Position numbers and translations under genes: made by a program
Shown here: piece by piece, positions 1 through 10,747 of the stretch
Numbering within the stretch: position 1 is the first letter of the stretch
How the letters are laid out: every line of letters starts with the position of its first letter
From: Xiphydria camelus
Lineage: Eukaryota > Arthropoda > Insecta > Hymenoptera > Xiphydriidae
DNA length: 64,000 nt
Reading direction: 5' to 3'
NCBI GenBank assembly: GCA_963678675.1
Contig: OY783192.1
Location: 27,030,288-27,094,287, forward strand
Notes under the pieces: generated by a model
What the model was told of the DNA's origin: nothing
Seen by the model: only the letters and a program-made list of their open reading frames with translations
Databases searched by the model: none

Positions 1-265
1 ACCGAGGCACCGATTTGGATGGGCTACATCTTATTCTCTTCATAAGAAGATGCTTTCTCGTTCGAGTGTAGGAATTTATGATAGAATATAATTTGTGGTA
101 GTGGTACTCGTTTCCATATCGATTTTTTGATAAATAAAATTTTCACGAATAAATATAGTGATATCTTCGTTTGTGGAGTTACAAATTGAAATCCCTACAC
201 TCGAACGAGAAAGAATCTTCTTACGAAGAGAAAAAGTTGTAGCCCATCCAAGTCGGTGCTTCGGT
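1..265. repeat. Foldback repeat cut by the window edge
   Basis: Bases 1-82 and about 190-265 are reverse complements with few mismatches. Both arms carry GATGGGCTACA and CTCGTTCGAGTGTAGG. The loop is about 110 bp of AT-rich sequence. The left end probably continues outside the window. No coding sequence is visible. Confidence 0.75.
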
Positions 266-1127
266 TCACTCTGAATCTTACGAGACGTACAAAAATTAAA
301 ATAGCTTATATTGACAATTGGAGCCATCGGTAGCCTTATTCTTAGTGGTAATTTTTTAAGTATTTTGGGGGAGTAGTATATAGTATTTTTTATAAAAATG
401 TACATAATTTATTTCCTAATAAAATCTTAATATGAAATTTTTTTTTTTCAGGCTGACTCGACCCCCTTAATTTTATTAATCAACAGGCCCCCAGCAGGTA
501 GCGACTCCTCATTTAAATTTGTGTGCGTAGCGGAAAGCGGCCGGCCGACTAAACGTGCATAGGTACCTTAACTGTGTGTGTGCGGCCGGTCGGCCAGGAC
601 TGACGGCCGACTGACAGTCGGCCTGCAGGCCACGGCCGGCCGGCCGACTGAACGTGTATGGGGACCTTAAACGGGCCCCCGGTTGGATTGGTCTTTCCGG
701 ACGGTCATCTATTGAATTCGTCATTCTCTCCTTTACAAGACAGATTTAGTATTCCACGCATAGCGGTATCGATTAACATTTTCGGGGAATGTGCGGGACT
801 GCAAGCGCATTTGCCGCTTTCGCCGAAGTATATCGTTTGCTAGTGAGGTATTCAGATCGCGGTGCTATCGAACGGTACGAACCGATATTCTGAATTCCGT
901 CTATCGTACGACGGAACACGAATAAAAAAATAAGCATTCAAGCATGAGCCAAGTAATTTAGCGTCTACACGAAGCGAACAGTTTGGGGCGGCCTTTGAGC
1001 ATCGCCAAAAACCGTACGCCGTACGCCGACCGTTATCGCACCGCTGCCGAAACAACCGCTCGCCTTGCCGAACCCTCTGCGTTCGACTCGACTACCTTTG
1101 ATGTTTACCGACAACTCGTGGAAAATC
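266..1127. other. Gene-free stretch with GGCCGGCCG direct repeats
   Basis: Two direct copies of a block of about 35 bp (near 537-572 and 633-669) begin CGGCCGGCCGACT and end ACCTTAA. GGCCGG-type palindromes fill the space between them. No recognisable gene or splice-linked ORF is seen. Confidence 0.5.
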
Positions 1128-1303
1128 AGTCGACATGTCGATCGACAAAATATGTCGATCGACCAAGTCGACTGCCGCGTCCTGACTGAGTCGACAGTGT
1201 CGATCGACAGTGTCGATCGACAATGTCGACTCAGTGAGGACGCGGTTTTCGATGTTCTGGTCGACAGTGTCGATCGACAGTGTCGACTCAGTCAGGACGC
1301 GCC
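1128..1303. repeat. Cluster of TGTCGATCGACA palindromes in a hairpin
   Basis: The 12-bp palindrome TGTCGATCGACA and one-base variants recur several times. Between about 1178 and 1240 they sit inside a larger inverted repeat with arms GCGTCCTGACTGAGTCGACA and its near complement. A third, partial arm follows at about 1261-1303. Short open frames here only reflect the repeat. Confidence 0.75.
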
Positions 1304-2022
1304 TTAACAGCACGCTACCCCAAAATTTACAGCATTGTATTTTATCAATGAATATACATATATATTCGCATGCTACCCAATGAGCCACGCGAGAGTTCCT
1401 GAGACCGGGTTTTCGGAACTTGTACATACCAATCACGGAATTCTTTGATGTGTTTTTTTTTTAATTTCTAAGGCGTATTTAGACAAAATACTTTGAGGTT
1501 TTTTTAAGGGCGTCAATCCCCACTCACAGAGAAAAAAATCATAAAAATGTCTGTTCCGAAGCTCGCGACCTCTCCTTGTCAGTAAGAACTACGAATGCGC
1601 ACTAGTCTTTCTTTTTCCCGAAATTTTTACCGTGCCAGTACCAGAAGTTTTCAGGTGCTCATCACTAATAAATACGCATGCGCACTAGACTTTTTTTTGG
1701 GCTGGATGTTAGCATCACGATTCAGGACAGCACAGTAATTTTTTTTCCAACTCTTTCCCTATAAAATTTCTTGATTTTTTCTTTCCGTGTATTGCACTCT
1801 CTCTGCGTGATTTCTGACAAAATTCTTGCTATTAGGATATTTGATTCCTGTACTTTTCTTTTCCTGCCTTACTTTTCTTAAAAATGCGCATAGTTTAGAA
1901 ATGTAGACGCGCGTTTTATTTTAAAACAAGTGATTCAATGTTTTATTTATAAATAAACTTTTCTAAGAAAACTGCGAGAATCGACCGAATATAATGATTT
2001 TTTAAATTTTGAACTTTTGCAG
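1304..2022. other. AT-rich gene-free stretch
   Basis: No recognisable gene or repeat family. Two similar segments with a shared ATGCGCACTAGNCTTT motif (near 1590 and 1680) suggest an old short duplication. Confidence 0.4.
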
Positions 2023-2745
2023 CAACACACAAAAAAGAATGCAAGGGAAACTCCAGGTCATGGAAGAAGAGATGCGTGCCATGCGACATGAGCTAGCTAA
2101 GGCAACCAGAAGCACTGCAGAATTACAAAGAACTTGGATTGCCAATTTCTAGAGTTGAAGATTTTCACGCACTTGAAAATGACGAAAAAAAAAGTGGAAA
2201 AATTGGTAAGTTTCTGTAGAAGCTTGCTATTTCATGTTAACGTTCTTTTCGCCATCAATATTTATTCATTTTTCAAATTTGATTTGCAGCGCGAATATCT
2301 TCTTTCATTGGAAGGAGGCACAACTCTAGGTAACACAATCAGAGAATTTACGAAAGCAACAATGACGGATGAATTCGTGTCGAAACATATCACCTGGTGC
2401 CAACAGAAGAAGGAAAAAATACAATTCCGGGCTAGTAATATTAGCATCGCCGCATTTTATGAGATAAGTTGTAGAATTCTTTTGAAAAATGACAAATAAT
2501 TGAGAAAAATGACAACTGATAAATTTTTGTGTTTAGGTGCCATCATCCGAATGGATCGTTTTAAGAAAAAAATTACAATATCCATGTACGAGCAAAAGGC
2601 GAAAATTGGAATCAGAAACGCACAGCAACGGTTTTACATGGCTTCGCAGGAGCACCAAAGAAATAAAGCAGGAGCTGCAGAGACTGAAACATCACAGAAG
2701 GAAAACCGTTTTGAAAGATACGAAGTTGTTGCCGCAGATCTGTAA
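2023..2745 (+). pseudogene. DUF4806-like protein gene, decayed
   Basis: I recognise the pattern of the DUF4806 family, a domain of unknown function that is multi-copy in insects. A first exon after an acceptor at 2021-2022 encodes a basic/acidic helical stretch (MEEEMRAMRHELAKA), then ELGLPIS. A donor at 2206 (GTAAGT) and an acceptor at 2288-2289 delimit an 84-bp intron. The second exon (2290-2499) gives REYLLSLEGGTTL and MTDEFVSKHITW, the conserved core. The KVEKL/REYLL junction keeps phase 0 across the intron. Frame is lost once upstream of ELGLPIS and again at a run of nine A before the donor. The second break could be a homopolymer error. The domain ends early at a stop at 2497-2499. A further acceptor-like site (about 2536) precedes an unrecognised basic segment. 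Family assignment rests on pattern memory, not a search. Confidence 0.5.
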
Positions 2746-2764
2746 TAATAAATCTGTATTTGTG

Positions 2765-3010
2765 TAGAGTGGCGGGGCTAATTGATCTAAGTGCCAAAAA
2801 CATTTTTCCCAGGAAAATAAGAAAAACTGCCCATTAGTGAAACCAAACTGACATTTTTATTCTTAATACGGTTAAGCCAACATTCAACACATTGCGCATT
2901 GGCACTTAAATCATATAGTTCTGCAGTGGCATTGGCGCATATATCATTTTGCAGAAAAAATCCGAAATGATGAAATTTTGGCACTTAGATCAATTAGCCC
3001 CGCCACTCTA
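2765..3010. mobile_element. MITE, Tc1/mariner-like, TA-flanked
   Basis: A 246-bp element. Its ends are near-perfect inverted repeats of about 35 bp, starting GAGTGGCGGGGCTAATTGAT and ending in the complement, flanked by TA on both sides. There is no coding capacity. The TA duplication points to a Tc1/mariner-type transposase. It lies just after the end of the DUF4806-like remnant. Intact ends suggest a young copy. Confidence 0.85.
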
Positions 3011-3135
3011 CATTTATCAAGTGTAGTTATTAAATGTAGTTATTAAGTGTATTTAATCTAGTTTATTATATTTCAATAAATATTACTAAACAATTATTTT
3101 CCTATTTTTAGTTCTTATATAAAAATTTGGACATT

Positions 3136-3592
3136 TCTTGTATACCTGCAAAAGAATACCTTTTCCTACATTAGAGGGACACCTAAAAGTTACCTAGTGC
3201 TAGGATACTTTTTGCGCACCTGCAGAAGAATACCTTTTGCTACATTAGATAGGCACCTAAAAGTTACCTAGTGCTAGGATACTTTTTGCACGCCTGCAAA
3301 AGAATACCTTTTCCTACATTAGGGAGACACCTAAAAGTTACCTAGTGCTAGGATACTTTTTGCGCACCTGCAGAAGAATACCTTTTGCTACACTAGATAG
3401 GCACCTAAAAGTTACCTAGTGCTAGGATACTTTTTGCACGCCTGCAAAAGAATACCTTTTCCTACATTAGAGAGACACCTAAAAGTTACCTAGTGCTAGG
3501 ATACTTTTTGCGCACCTGCAGAAGAATACCTTTTACTACATTAGAGAGAGACACCTAAAAGTTACCTAGTGCTAGGATACTTCTTGCGTACT
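3136..3592. repeat. 74-bp tandem repeat with 148-bp higher-order unit
   Basis: CCTGCA recurs at 3145, 3219, 3293, 3367, 3441 and 3515, a period of 74 bp. The last unit diverges. Units alternate between a CACGCCTGCAAAAG/TTTTCCTAC form and a CGCACCTGCAGAAG/TTTTGCTAC form, so the true repeating block is a 148-bp dimer. Each unit contains the near-palindrome CCTAGTGCTAGG. Confidence 0.9.
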
Positions 3593-4789
3593 TGTGCATG
3601 GTTACTACTTATATAGCAGAATTAAACAGCCTGACGACGCACTCCTTTTGAAAGCTTAAAAGGAAGTCACATCATGCATTTAAGTAATTCGCTACAACTA
3701 GTGTACTTTTAGGAAACTTTTATTACCTGCTTATATATTAGTCTTCAACTAGTTTACTATAAATGATACTTATTCGGACATTGAGAGGAGAGATCTAGGC
3801 AAGATTTCAAAGTACACTTCTTGATCACAATATGGAAACTAGTTGTGCTACCTGGGCCTATATACGGGCATTTATTTCGAAATCACAGACACACACTTCA
3901 ATTTTATTTATATGTCTAGATAGTATAACGAGTTGCTTGCGAATAGGGTTAAATATATGCCGATCCAAACAGTAGGAAGATGGACTGTGATATCGATGAT
4001 TGAGACATATGTGCATCTACGGACAAGCAACTCGAAACTGTATAATTACTTATTTACGTACCGTTGCTATAAATCTCTAGCAAAAGGTTATTCGTTCTGC
4101 ACGCTTACTGAAACATTTTTAATTATTTGTGATTGTAACAAAACAAATACGTCAATGATTTTATACCATATTTTGTACTATATTAAATTTATTATTACGA
4201 TAGCACATAAATTCTCTTTCTTAATTTATATTGGCATAAATGTGATATTAGTAGTGCATCAGAAATGACACTGCATACAAAATATTTTTATTCCGAATAG
4301 CACTATTTAATAAAAACCCACATCAAACTTCTTTTATGAAACTTATTTGACAAAAAAAATTTAGTTACATACGTGCAAAACAGTTCGTTTTGGTACATAA
4401 ATGTTCAGGTTATCTACTTATCAGACGCAACTATAACTTAAAGTATCAAACTTGAAAACTGTTTGTTTCAGTAATAAAAATTTTAGTGAACTATTGTGAT
4501 TTTGGTAATGTTGTTAACCGTAGTTGCAAATAACACAGCCCTACAAAAAAATATTTTTGTTAGTACATAGGATTCTAGAACTGATTTTAGCTATATTTGG
4601 GGCGCTGAATCTAAATATAAAATCAGTTTTTCCCTATCAGCTATACTTTTTTAGATTTTAGATAGGTATAGCCACGTATTTAATAATGTTCTTTTTATTC
4701 AACATGTAAGCGTGGGTGTTCAGTTGCCAGAAAGATAATTCCTGAGCCAGTGGATTTTTCTGGAACTTAATAACTCATATTATTATTGT
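3593..4789. other. AT-rich stretch without a supported gene
   Basis: An open frame at 3933-4268 (plus) is AT-driven, hydrophobic and unlike any family I know, so it is not called. No clear inverted repeat is seen. Confidence 0.4.
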
Positions 4790-5442
4790 CCCTAAGGGAA
4801 AAAACCTATATGTTGGGGAAAATAATGTCATTAACGATCCCTCAGTTAAACGAGAGAAAATCATCTTTCCTCTACTCCATATTAATCTCGGCCTAATAAA
4901 ACAGTTTGTAAAGGCTCTTGATAAGACTGGATCATGCTTTGCATAAATAAAGGAAGGGAGAAAAATGCCCCAGTTGAATTCAGAAAAACTTAAAGCAGAA
5001 ATATTTGACGGCCCACAAATATAGCAACTTTTTAACACTCGAATGCTACCCATATTTTATAACGCAGAAATAGTACCCTGTCTCTGGGGTGCAGGTGTAC
5101 CGCGGGTAGCATTCCAGGGTTAAGGACCCTGCCTTCGTAAACACAATGAATGAAGCCGAGGGGAAAGCTTGGACCTCAGTTGTTGCAGTGGTCCAAAATT
5201 TTCTGGGGAAGCGCAGGGCTGACAACTATGGTGAAGTGGTCAACGAGATGTTTGACAGTTTCAGATCTCTTGGATGCAGCATGAGCATCAAAGTGCACTA
5301 TCTGCATAGCCACTTGGACCGTTTTCCAGAAAATTTAGGTGACATCAATGAGGAACAGGGTGAAAGATTTTTACTGGCAGATTACTGCTGGAATTTAAAA
5401 AGGGACTGTTCCCAAATACATTCAAGAGTTTCACGGAAATGA
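4790..5442 (+). pseudogene. Decayed multi-copy arthropod gene of unknown function
   Basis: The translation matches a multi-copy arthropod protein family I recognise by motif but cannot name. It is often annotated as uncharacterised or transposon-linked. The upstream part shows INLGLIKQFVKALDKTG, then in another frame EIFDGPQI ahead of an in-frame stop. The downstream frame (5146-5442) has NFLGKRRADNY, LGCSMSIKVHYLHSHLD and FPENLGDINEEQGERF. Family members normally have about 20 further residues between GERF and the ADYCW motif. Here the two are nearly joined, which implies an internal deletion. The copy is therefore frameshifted, nonsense-bearing and deleted. Direct function is unknown. Confidence 0.55.
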
Positions 5443-6480
5443 AGCTTTCAAAGTGTATATCAGTAACTGGTTATTTTATCAATGGCTTCACATTCTTTAT
5501 TTTTATATACCGTAAAGTGGGGTTACTTTGTGACTGGGAGGGGCTACATTGAGACAGAGCATAAAATTATAAACTCAAATTTTGCGCCTAAATTTTTAAT
5601 AATATCTACTTCGCCGGTACCTAATGGGTTATGCAGCTACATATATACACTATAACAATATTTTCAATTTTTGTATAATATATAATAATATAATAATACA
5701 AATTTGTATTTTTTGCTTGTTTTATTTAATTAAAATTTAACTCAAAATAGTGTAATATGTGTTTTTCACTAAAATTTTATATTTTAGAAATGTGAGCTCC
5801 TAGGCAAAAACTAACGCCAGATTTCAGTTCAGGGCATCAAATTTGTACAAAATCAGCTAAAAATACCTCGGCACCAAAACCAATGTTGAATAGTGTAATT
5901 ACTCTAATAATTTCTAGGTATTGTTGTATCGATTGTTATAGCGATCTAACTTAACAACGGTAAGTAAAGTAAATTATTGTTGGTGCAGATTTGACAATTG
6001 GTAAATGAGTTTTACCATTAGAAGATATTGCTTTCAAACAGCTGTTTTATCAAATACACATTTAAATTTTCTATAGTTTATCAGTATTGTCATTAACTGA
6101 AATTTAGATAAATTGCACTGAGTGCGGCTAAAACAGTCCAGTCAAATTCGTTGTACTATCCGTTGCATAACTTACAGGCCTGTGGCCGGCCAATGTAGCT
6201 GATACTCTATCGGTAGGAGCACCCCGTCAGCTGTAGGTAGTTTCCTGTAGGTAATTTCATGCTATTACCGGCAGCGAGGATTCAAACCAAATGGAAAATC
6301 AATCCGAGAAGCATCAATAATCGCATTAGTGGTTAAAGTGATAGATGTTCTGATGTAGTTTCAATACTCGTTTCCGTTTTTTCGAATAATCAAGGGACTA
6401 AAACGCGTAATGGACTGTACGCCTGTAACTGGCCAATACATACCTACAGAGCGGGACATCTGGTACGCTGGCCTGTAACG
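5443..6480. other. AT-rich gene-free stretch
   Basis: A lone terminus-like motif (ACCGTAAAGTGGGGTTAC, near 5509) resembles Tc1/mariner MITE ends such as those at 43895, but I find no partner end. Nothing coding is supported. Confidence 0.4.
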
Positions 6481-7700
6481 CCCCGATAGCAAAGTGGCAC
6501 CACAGTGACTGCACCCTGCTTTCACGCGGTGCATTCGAGTGCATGCACTGGGGTGTCCATCTGTCTGTGCACCGTGAAGCCACACTGCAGTCACGCAGTG
6601 TAAGTACGATGGTAAAAGTAGAATTTTGCAAAAAGGGGGCGATAAAGTAGGATTTCCCGCCTGCCTTATCCGCCTACTAGAGAGAGAGAGAGAGAGTGTC
6701 GGTTTTTTTTTCTCAAACCCGACCCGGCCAGGACTCGAACCTGCGATCTTTAGAAGACTGGGAACGCTTCTCGCATTCTACCAATTGCGCCATCGACTCT
6801 TTGTGGTGGAAGTCGACTAAGTTATACATATAATATCGATACCTGAAAGCAACAGTACTGTAACTAGTGAGATAAAGCCGAAAGCCGATTTCGAGCTATG
6901 TCAAACGTAAACTAAATTTTAAATATTTTTGCCGAGATATCTCAGTGTTGCATTGTGTAAAGGCCGGTTTATATATATATATATCTCATTAAATTTTTAA
7001 AAATAATTTGATACTTTCTTTTTCAAAACAGTAGCGATTATGATAATTAATTATTCATTATTTATGAAATAATTCAGTACAATTTGCACTGTTTGAAACA
7101 TTATTATAATATCAATTTTGTTATTTTCTAATTTAAAAATTCTTCTATCGGGGTGTGAAATCAATTAATTGTAAATTTACAACCGCACACATCCGCAGAT
7201 CAAAATTTGTAACTAGTCACAAATTGCTTTCTGGGAACAAACCTATTATTATATCAATTTTGTTATTTTCTAATTTAACACATTCGCTGCCACTTTTAGA
7301 TTGATTGCATCGCGCTCAGTGCCGGTAACAGACTGAATAATGTAATGTGCACGTCAATGTGTCTCCGATCGGAGCCGGCGGCACAGGCGCGAAGTGTCGA
7401 CTGGCTCCGATCGGAGCCGGCGGCAGCAAACGTGTTAAAAATTTTATGTGAAGACAATGAAGTTACCGACATTCATGGTCGGTAAATTTACGAAGTGTGC
7501 ACGTCGAAAAGGCACCTTGACTGCACTGAGTGTAACTACTGTGTTTTTACGCTGTGAACCACTCAGTGTGTTCACTGTGTAGCCACGGTGCTTTTAGTTT
7601 GTGTACGCCACGCGATCACGCCACGGTGAGACCACAGTGGTGCCACTACGTGGCAGCACTGCGTGCGGCTAGCGTGTAAATCCACGCTTTGCTGTCGGGG
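6481..7700 (+). mobile_element. Element A copy 1 (1,220-bp non-autonomous DNA transposon)
   Basis: Starts CCCCGATAGCAAAGTGG and ends in CCACGCTTTGCTGTCGGGG, an imperfect terminal inverted repeat of about 19 bp. AACG lies immediately outside both ends, a candidate 4-bp target-site duplication. About 130 bp inside the left end and 260 bp inside the right end are packed with CACNGTG and CACTG motifs, likely transposase sites. The interior holds a tRNA-like unit, a TA-repeat, AT-rich DNA and two copies of CTCCGATCGGAGCCGGCGG. No transposase is encoded. By eye it is identical along its whole length to the copy at 11850. Superfamily is unclear: a 4-bp duplication occurs in Sola- and Chapaev-type elements, but I cannot assign it. 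Confidence 0.75.
6720..6800 (-). ncRNA. tRNA-like Pol III unit inside element A copy 1
   Basis: Same unit as at 24406, opposite strand: A-box-like TGGCGCAATTGG and B-box GGTTCGAGTCC read on the minus strand. A T5 run downstream (complement of the A run near 6630) could terminate transcription. Confidence 0.5.
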
Positions 7701-7718
7701 AACGGTTTGCAAGATCCG

Positions 7719-7950
7719 CCCAGATAGCAAAGTGGCGCCACCGTGACTGCACACTGCTTTCACGCGGTGTATTCGAGTGCATGCACTGGGGTGTCCATCT
7801 GTCTGTGCACCGTGAAGCCACGCTGCAGTCACGCAGTGTGAGCACCGAGTGGAAGCACTGTGGCATAACAGGGTGACTCCACAGTGCTTGTACTGTGAGA
7901 TGATGGTGTAGACCCAGTGGCTTCGCTGTGAAGTTATCATATGGACTACA
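7719..7950 (+). mobile_element. Element A, solitary left end
   Basis: CCCAGATAGCAAAGTGGCGCC begins a diverged copy of the first 130 bp of element A. It is followed by unrelated sequence still rich in CACAGTG/CACTGTG motifs. It lies 18 bp after copy 1 in the same orientation. Confidence 0.65.
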
Positions 7951-8436
7951 GGGATGTATTCTAATAAAATATTTATATTAAAAAACAACATTTCTTTTAC
8001 TATTCCATTTATTAAATGAACATATTGTAGCTGGAGATCCCAATATTAACATATCAAAATGTATTATCCGTCAATTCCCGGGAAAATTTATAATTAATTA
8101 AAAACTCGAAGTTTTGGCCCTAAGCCACTTTATAGTATAGTCTTATTAGATATTCGCGAAACAATTTATTAGTGTCAGGATAAAACCGGTACCAATCGAT
8201 AGGAAAAAATCGCCTGAATGACATATAGAAATGGGTAATCTTCAAATTGACGAGAAATAATGTAATTAATTAAAAACTACCTGTCAAAATCACATGCCAA
8301 CAAATCGCGAAGCTATATTTTTTCTGTAACCAATTTCATAAATAAAAATATCCCAATGTAGAGGAGAAAATTCTTTACAAATTTCAAGTCGGAACTTATA
8401 GTCTACGATACACCGTTTTTGTGTAATAAATTATTA
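7951..8436. other. AT-rich stretch, nothing recognised
   Basis: No coding signal, inverted repeat or known repeat end was seen. Confidence 0.4.
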
Positions 8437-8605
8437 TACATATCGATACCTTACTTTGAAAACCTCGTAAGTGCAATTTTGGACAAAAATGCCATTTATA
8501 GCTTACTGCGTTAAGATTTAAAATCTGAACACACAGTAAGCTATAAATGGCATTTTTGTCAAAAATTGCACTTACGAGGTTTTCAAAGTAAGGTATCGAT
8601 ATGTA
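8437..8605. repeat. Hairpin MITE, about 75-bp arms
   Basis: ACATATCGATACCTTACTTT at the left is mirrored by AAAGTAAGGTATCGATATGT at the right. The arms are nearly perfect and enclose a loop of about 20 bp. No ORF. The identity of the arms suggests recent origin or active correction. Confidence 0.85.
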
Positions 8606-8935
8606 ATTCAAATTGGCTTAAATCGATCAGCTGATCGTTACGCGACGCTCCTTTATTACGCGTGCAACTAACGGAGGAAAGCGCGTTCCGCAATCTATTC
8701 AAATTTATACTCTTTTTCCTGGGCATCCTAGATTTACTCGATCAAAAAAATGAAGCTACCAATTTGTAGCGGGGAAAATTTACTATGAAATTGATGCAAG
8801 AACCTACTTGACAAAATGCACGATTAATTTATAATAATTTTTTGAAAGTCCCGGTGTATGAAAGTACAATAAGCTGCGCATGGCGCGTTTTACGTGGTCG
8901 CCATGAGAACAGCTGATTGCTTGGCGAAATATGCT

Positions 8936-9775
8936 CAGGGGTGCTATTCTCGACGCGTGGGAAATGCTTTTCGTGGACGAAATATTTTTCGTTAACGGAC
9001 GTAAAATTTCGTCGATCACTTTCGTTAACGATTCGAATATCCCTTCCAAGATAGATCTCGTCAACGAAATTAATTTTCTCACACGAAAAATGTGTTTACA
9101 TCCCTTAGCGACGTCTTCTTTTTAGAATCTCGTTTAATCACTTAGCAACGACCCGTCGCATCGGCCCACCACCTCGTCATGCAACTCACCGGCATACAAA
9201 TACCAAACAACATTCGTTGACGAAAACAGCGAGAACGACGAATGACAATTTCGTCAACGAAAAAAGTAATTTCGTTAACGAAGGAGTTTCGTATGGGAAA
9301 AAATTCCGTGTACAAAATTTCTCAAACGAAATAATAATTCCGTTCACGAAATCGTTTCTAACGTGTCGAGAATTGCCCCGCAGGGGCAATTGCGTTTTGG
9401 TTGAGAAATTTTGTACGCGAAATTTTTTCCCATACGCGCGAAACTCCTTTGTTAACGAAATTACTTTTTTCGTTGACGAAAGTGTCATTCGTCGTTCTCG
9501 CTGTTTTCGTCAACGAATGGGTTTGGTATTTGTCCGGGGCGGTGGGCCGATGCGACGGGTCGTTGCTAAGTGATTAAACGAGATTCTAAAAAGAAGACGT
9601 CGCTAAGGGATGTAAACACATTTTTCGTGTGAGAAAATTAATTTCATTGACGAGATCTATCTTGGAAGGAATTTTCGAATCGTTAACGAAAGTGATCGAC
9701 GAAACTTTAAATCCGTTAACGAAAAATATCTCGTCCACGAAAAGCATTTCCCACGCGTCGAGAATAGCTCCCCTG
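8936..9775. mobile_element. hAT-like foldback element full of TTCGTTAACGAA palindromes
   Basis: 840 bp, almost wholly palindromic about a centre near 9381 (ATTGCCCCGCAGGGGCAAT). It starts CAGGGGTGCTATTCTCGACG and ends in the complement. CAGGG termini are typical of hAT transposons. Flanking 8-mers AATATGCT and AAATTACT agree at only five positions, so the duplication is doubtful. About 16 copies of TTCGTTAACGAA and variants (TTCGTCAACGAA, TTCGTTGACGAA) are spread along both arms. No transposase is encoded. Its right end lies 23 bp from the last recognisable kinase D codon, so it marks or caused the truncation of that gene fragment. Confidence 0.75.
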
Positions 9776-9798
9776 AAATTACTTTCGTACACCGTGTT

Positions 9799-10747
9799 CA
9801 TTTCCCGCATGTCTCCCTTGAGCTTCTCCATCACCACGAATATCCTCTCCGGCGTCTCGAACATCCTCTCGAGATTGACGACTCCGCTGTGGGAGAGATT
9901 CTGCAGGATGGCTACTTCGTTCTTGAGCTGGGCCTTTTGCTCGGTGGGAAAACGCAGCTTGTCGATCACCTTTATCGCCATCGCGCGGCCGGTCTTGCGA
10001 TGAACTCCGCCGTAGATGATACCAAATTAACCCGAGCCAAGAACTTCGTCCGGGAAGATGTGATAGAGCTGGTGACATGTCGGTTACGCGTTCCTCTGGC
10101 TCGGTTGTCGACTGCTCCTACCGACCTGTGGAAAACGACGCGTGTTTTTCGGTATAGTGTCGGTACGCGTTCGCGCGCACACTCGCGAGCTCTGAACGTA
10201 CTTGCCGATCCGGAGGTGACGGGCATCAATGCCTGCCTGATATTCGTTTTCCAGGTCCTCGCCAAGTGAGCGCCAACGCCACTTTCCGGCGGTGGAAGCT
10301 GACCACTAGCACCTCCGTAGAGGGGATCTTCGCCGACGTAGTAATCGACGTTGGCCGTTCTCAATTCGAAACAATGCATCGTGCCTGGAAGGAGAGAACG
10401 CGCGCGTTGTACATCGACTAAACGCGCACAGACAATTTCTAACGATATACATATGTACTCACGAGAATGTTGTTCCCTGGCGGCGGCGACGACTAGAATT
10501 TCAGCCAACGGAATCTCTTTGAAGTACTTGGAACTGCTGTCGCTTTGGAACAGAATTATGGCCTTTGTGTCCAATCGCCAGTAGTGTCTCTTCCTCTGAA
10601 AACACGCGCGCCTTAATGATGGGGGAAGCGAAACAGAATCAGCGCCACGTCGTCAACCTACCATCGGATCGCGATTCGTCGAGTGCACCATCCATCCTTC
10701 CTTCAGGATCTTGGAGCCGCGTCGTTTCATGTGCTTGGCGCTTTGAA
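9799..10747 (-). pseudogene. Protein kinase D fragment, four exons, nonsense-disrupted
   Basis: Recognisable as part of protein kinase D, a diacylglycerol-responsive serine/threonine kinase. Exon 10662-10747 encodes KEGWMVHSTNRDPM. Exon 10463-10595 encodes RKRHYWRL and YFKEIPLAEIL. Exon 10206-10384 encodes MHCFELRTANVDYYVGE, ending ALMPV. Together these are the PH domain. Exon 10068 to about 9799 begins the kinase domain with YHIFPDEVLGSG, then [11 protein letters not shown] (the ATP-binding lysine) and [18 protein letters not shown]. Splice phases agree across all three introns. The donor after the third exon is GC rather than GT. The glycine-rich loop is broken by an in-frame TAA at 10027-10029. 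Coding similarity stops at about 9799 beside a foldback element, so most of the catalytic domain is missing. Retained introns mean a genomic duplicate, not a retrocopy. The C1 domains are not visible upstream. Confidence 0.85.

Noticed and set aside
3136..3592. CRISPR array from evenly spaced repeats
   Set aside because: The whole 74-bp unit repeats; there are no unique spacers.
6481..7700. CACAGTG motifs resemble recombination-signal heptamers of RAG/Transib systems
   Set aside because: They are internal, many, lack a nonamer at fixed spacing, and the element ends are CCCC rather than CACWGTG.
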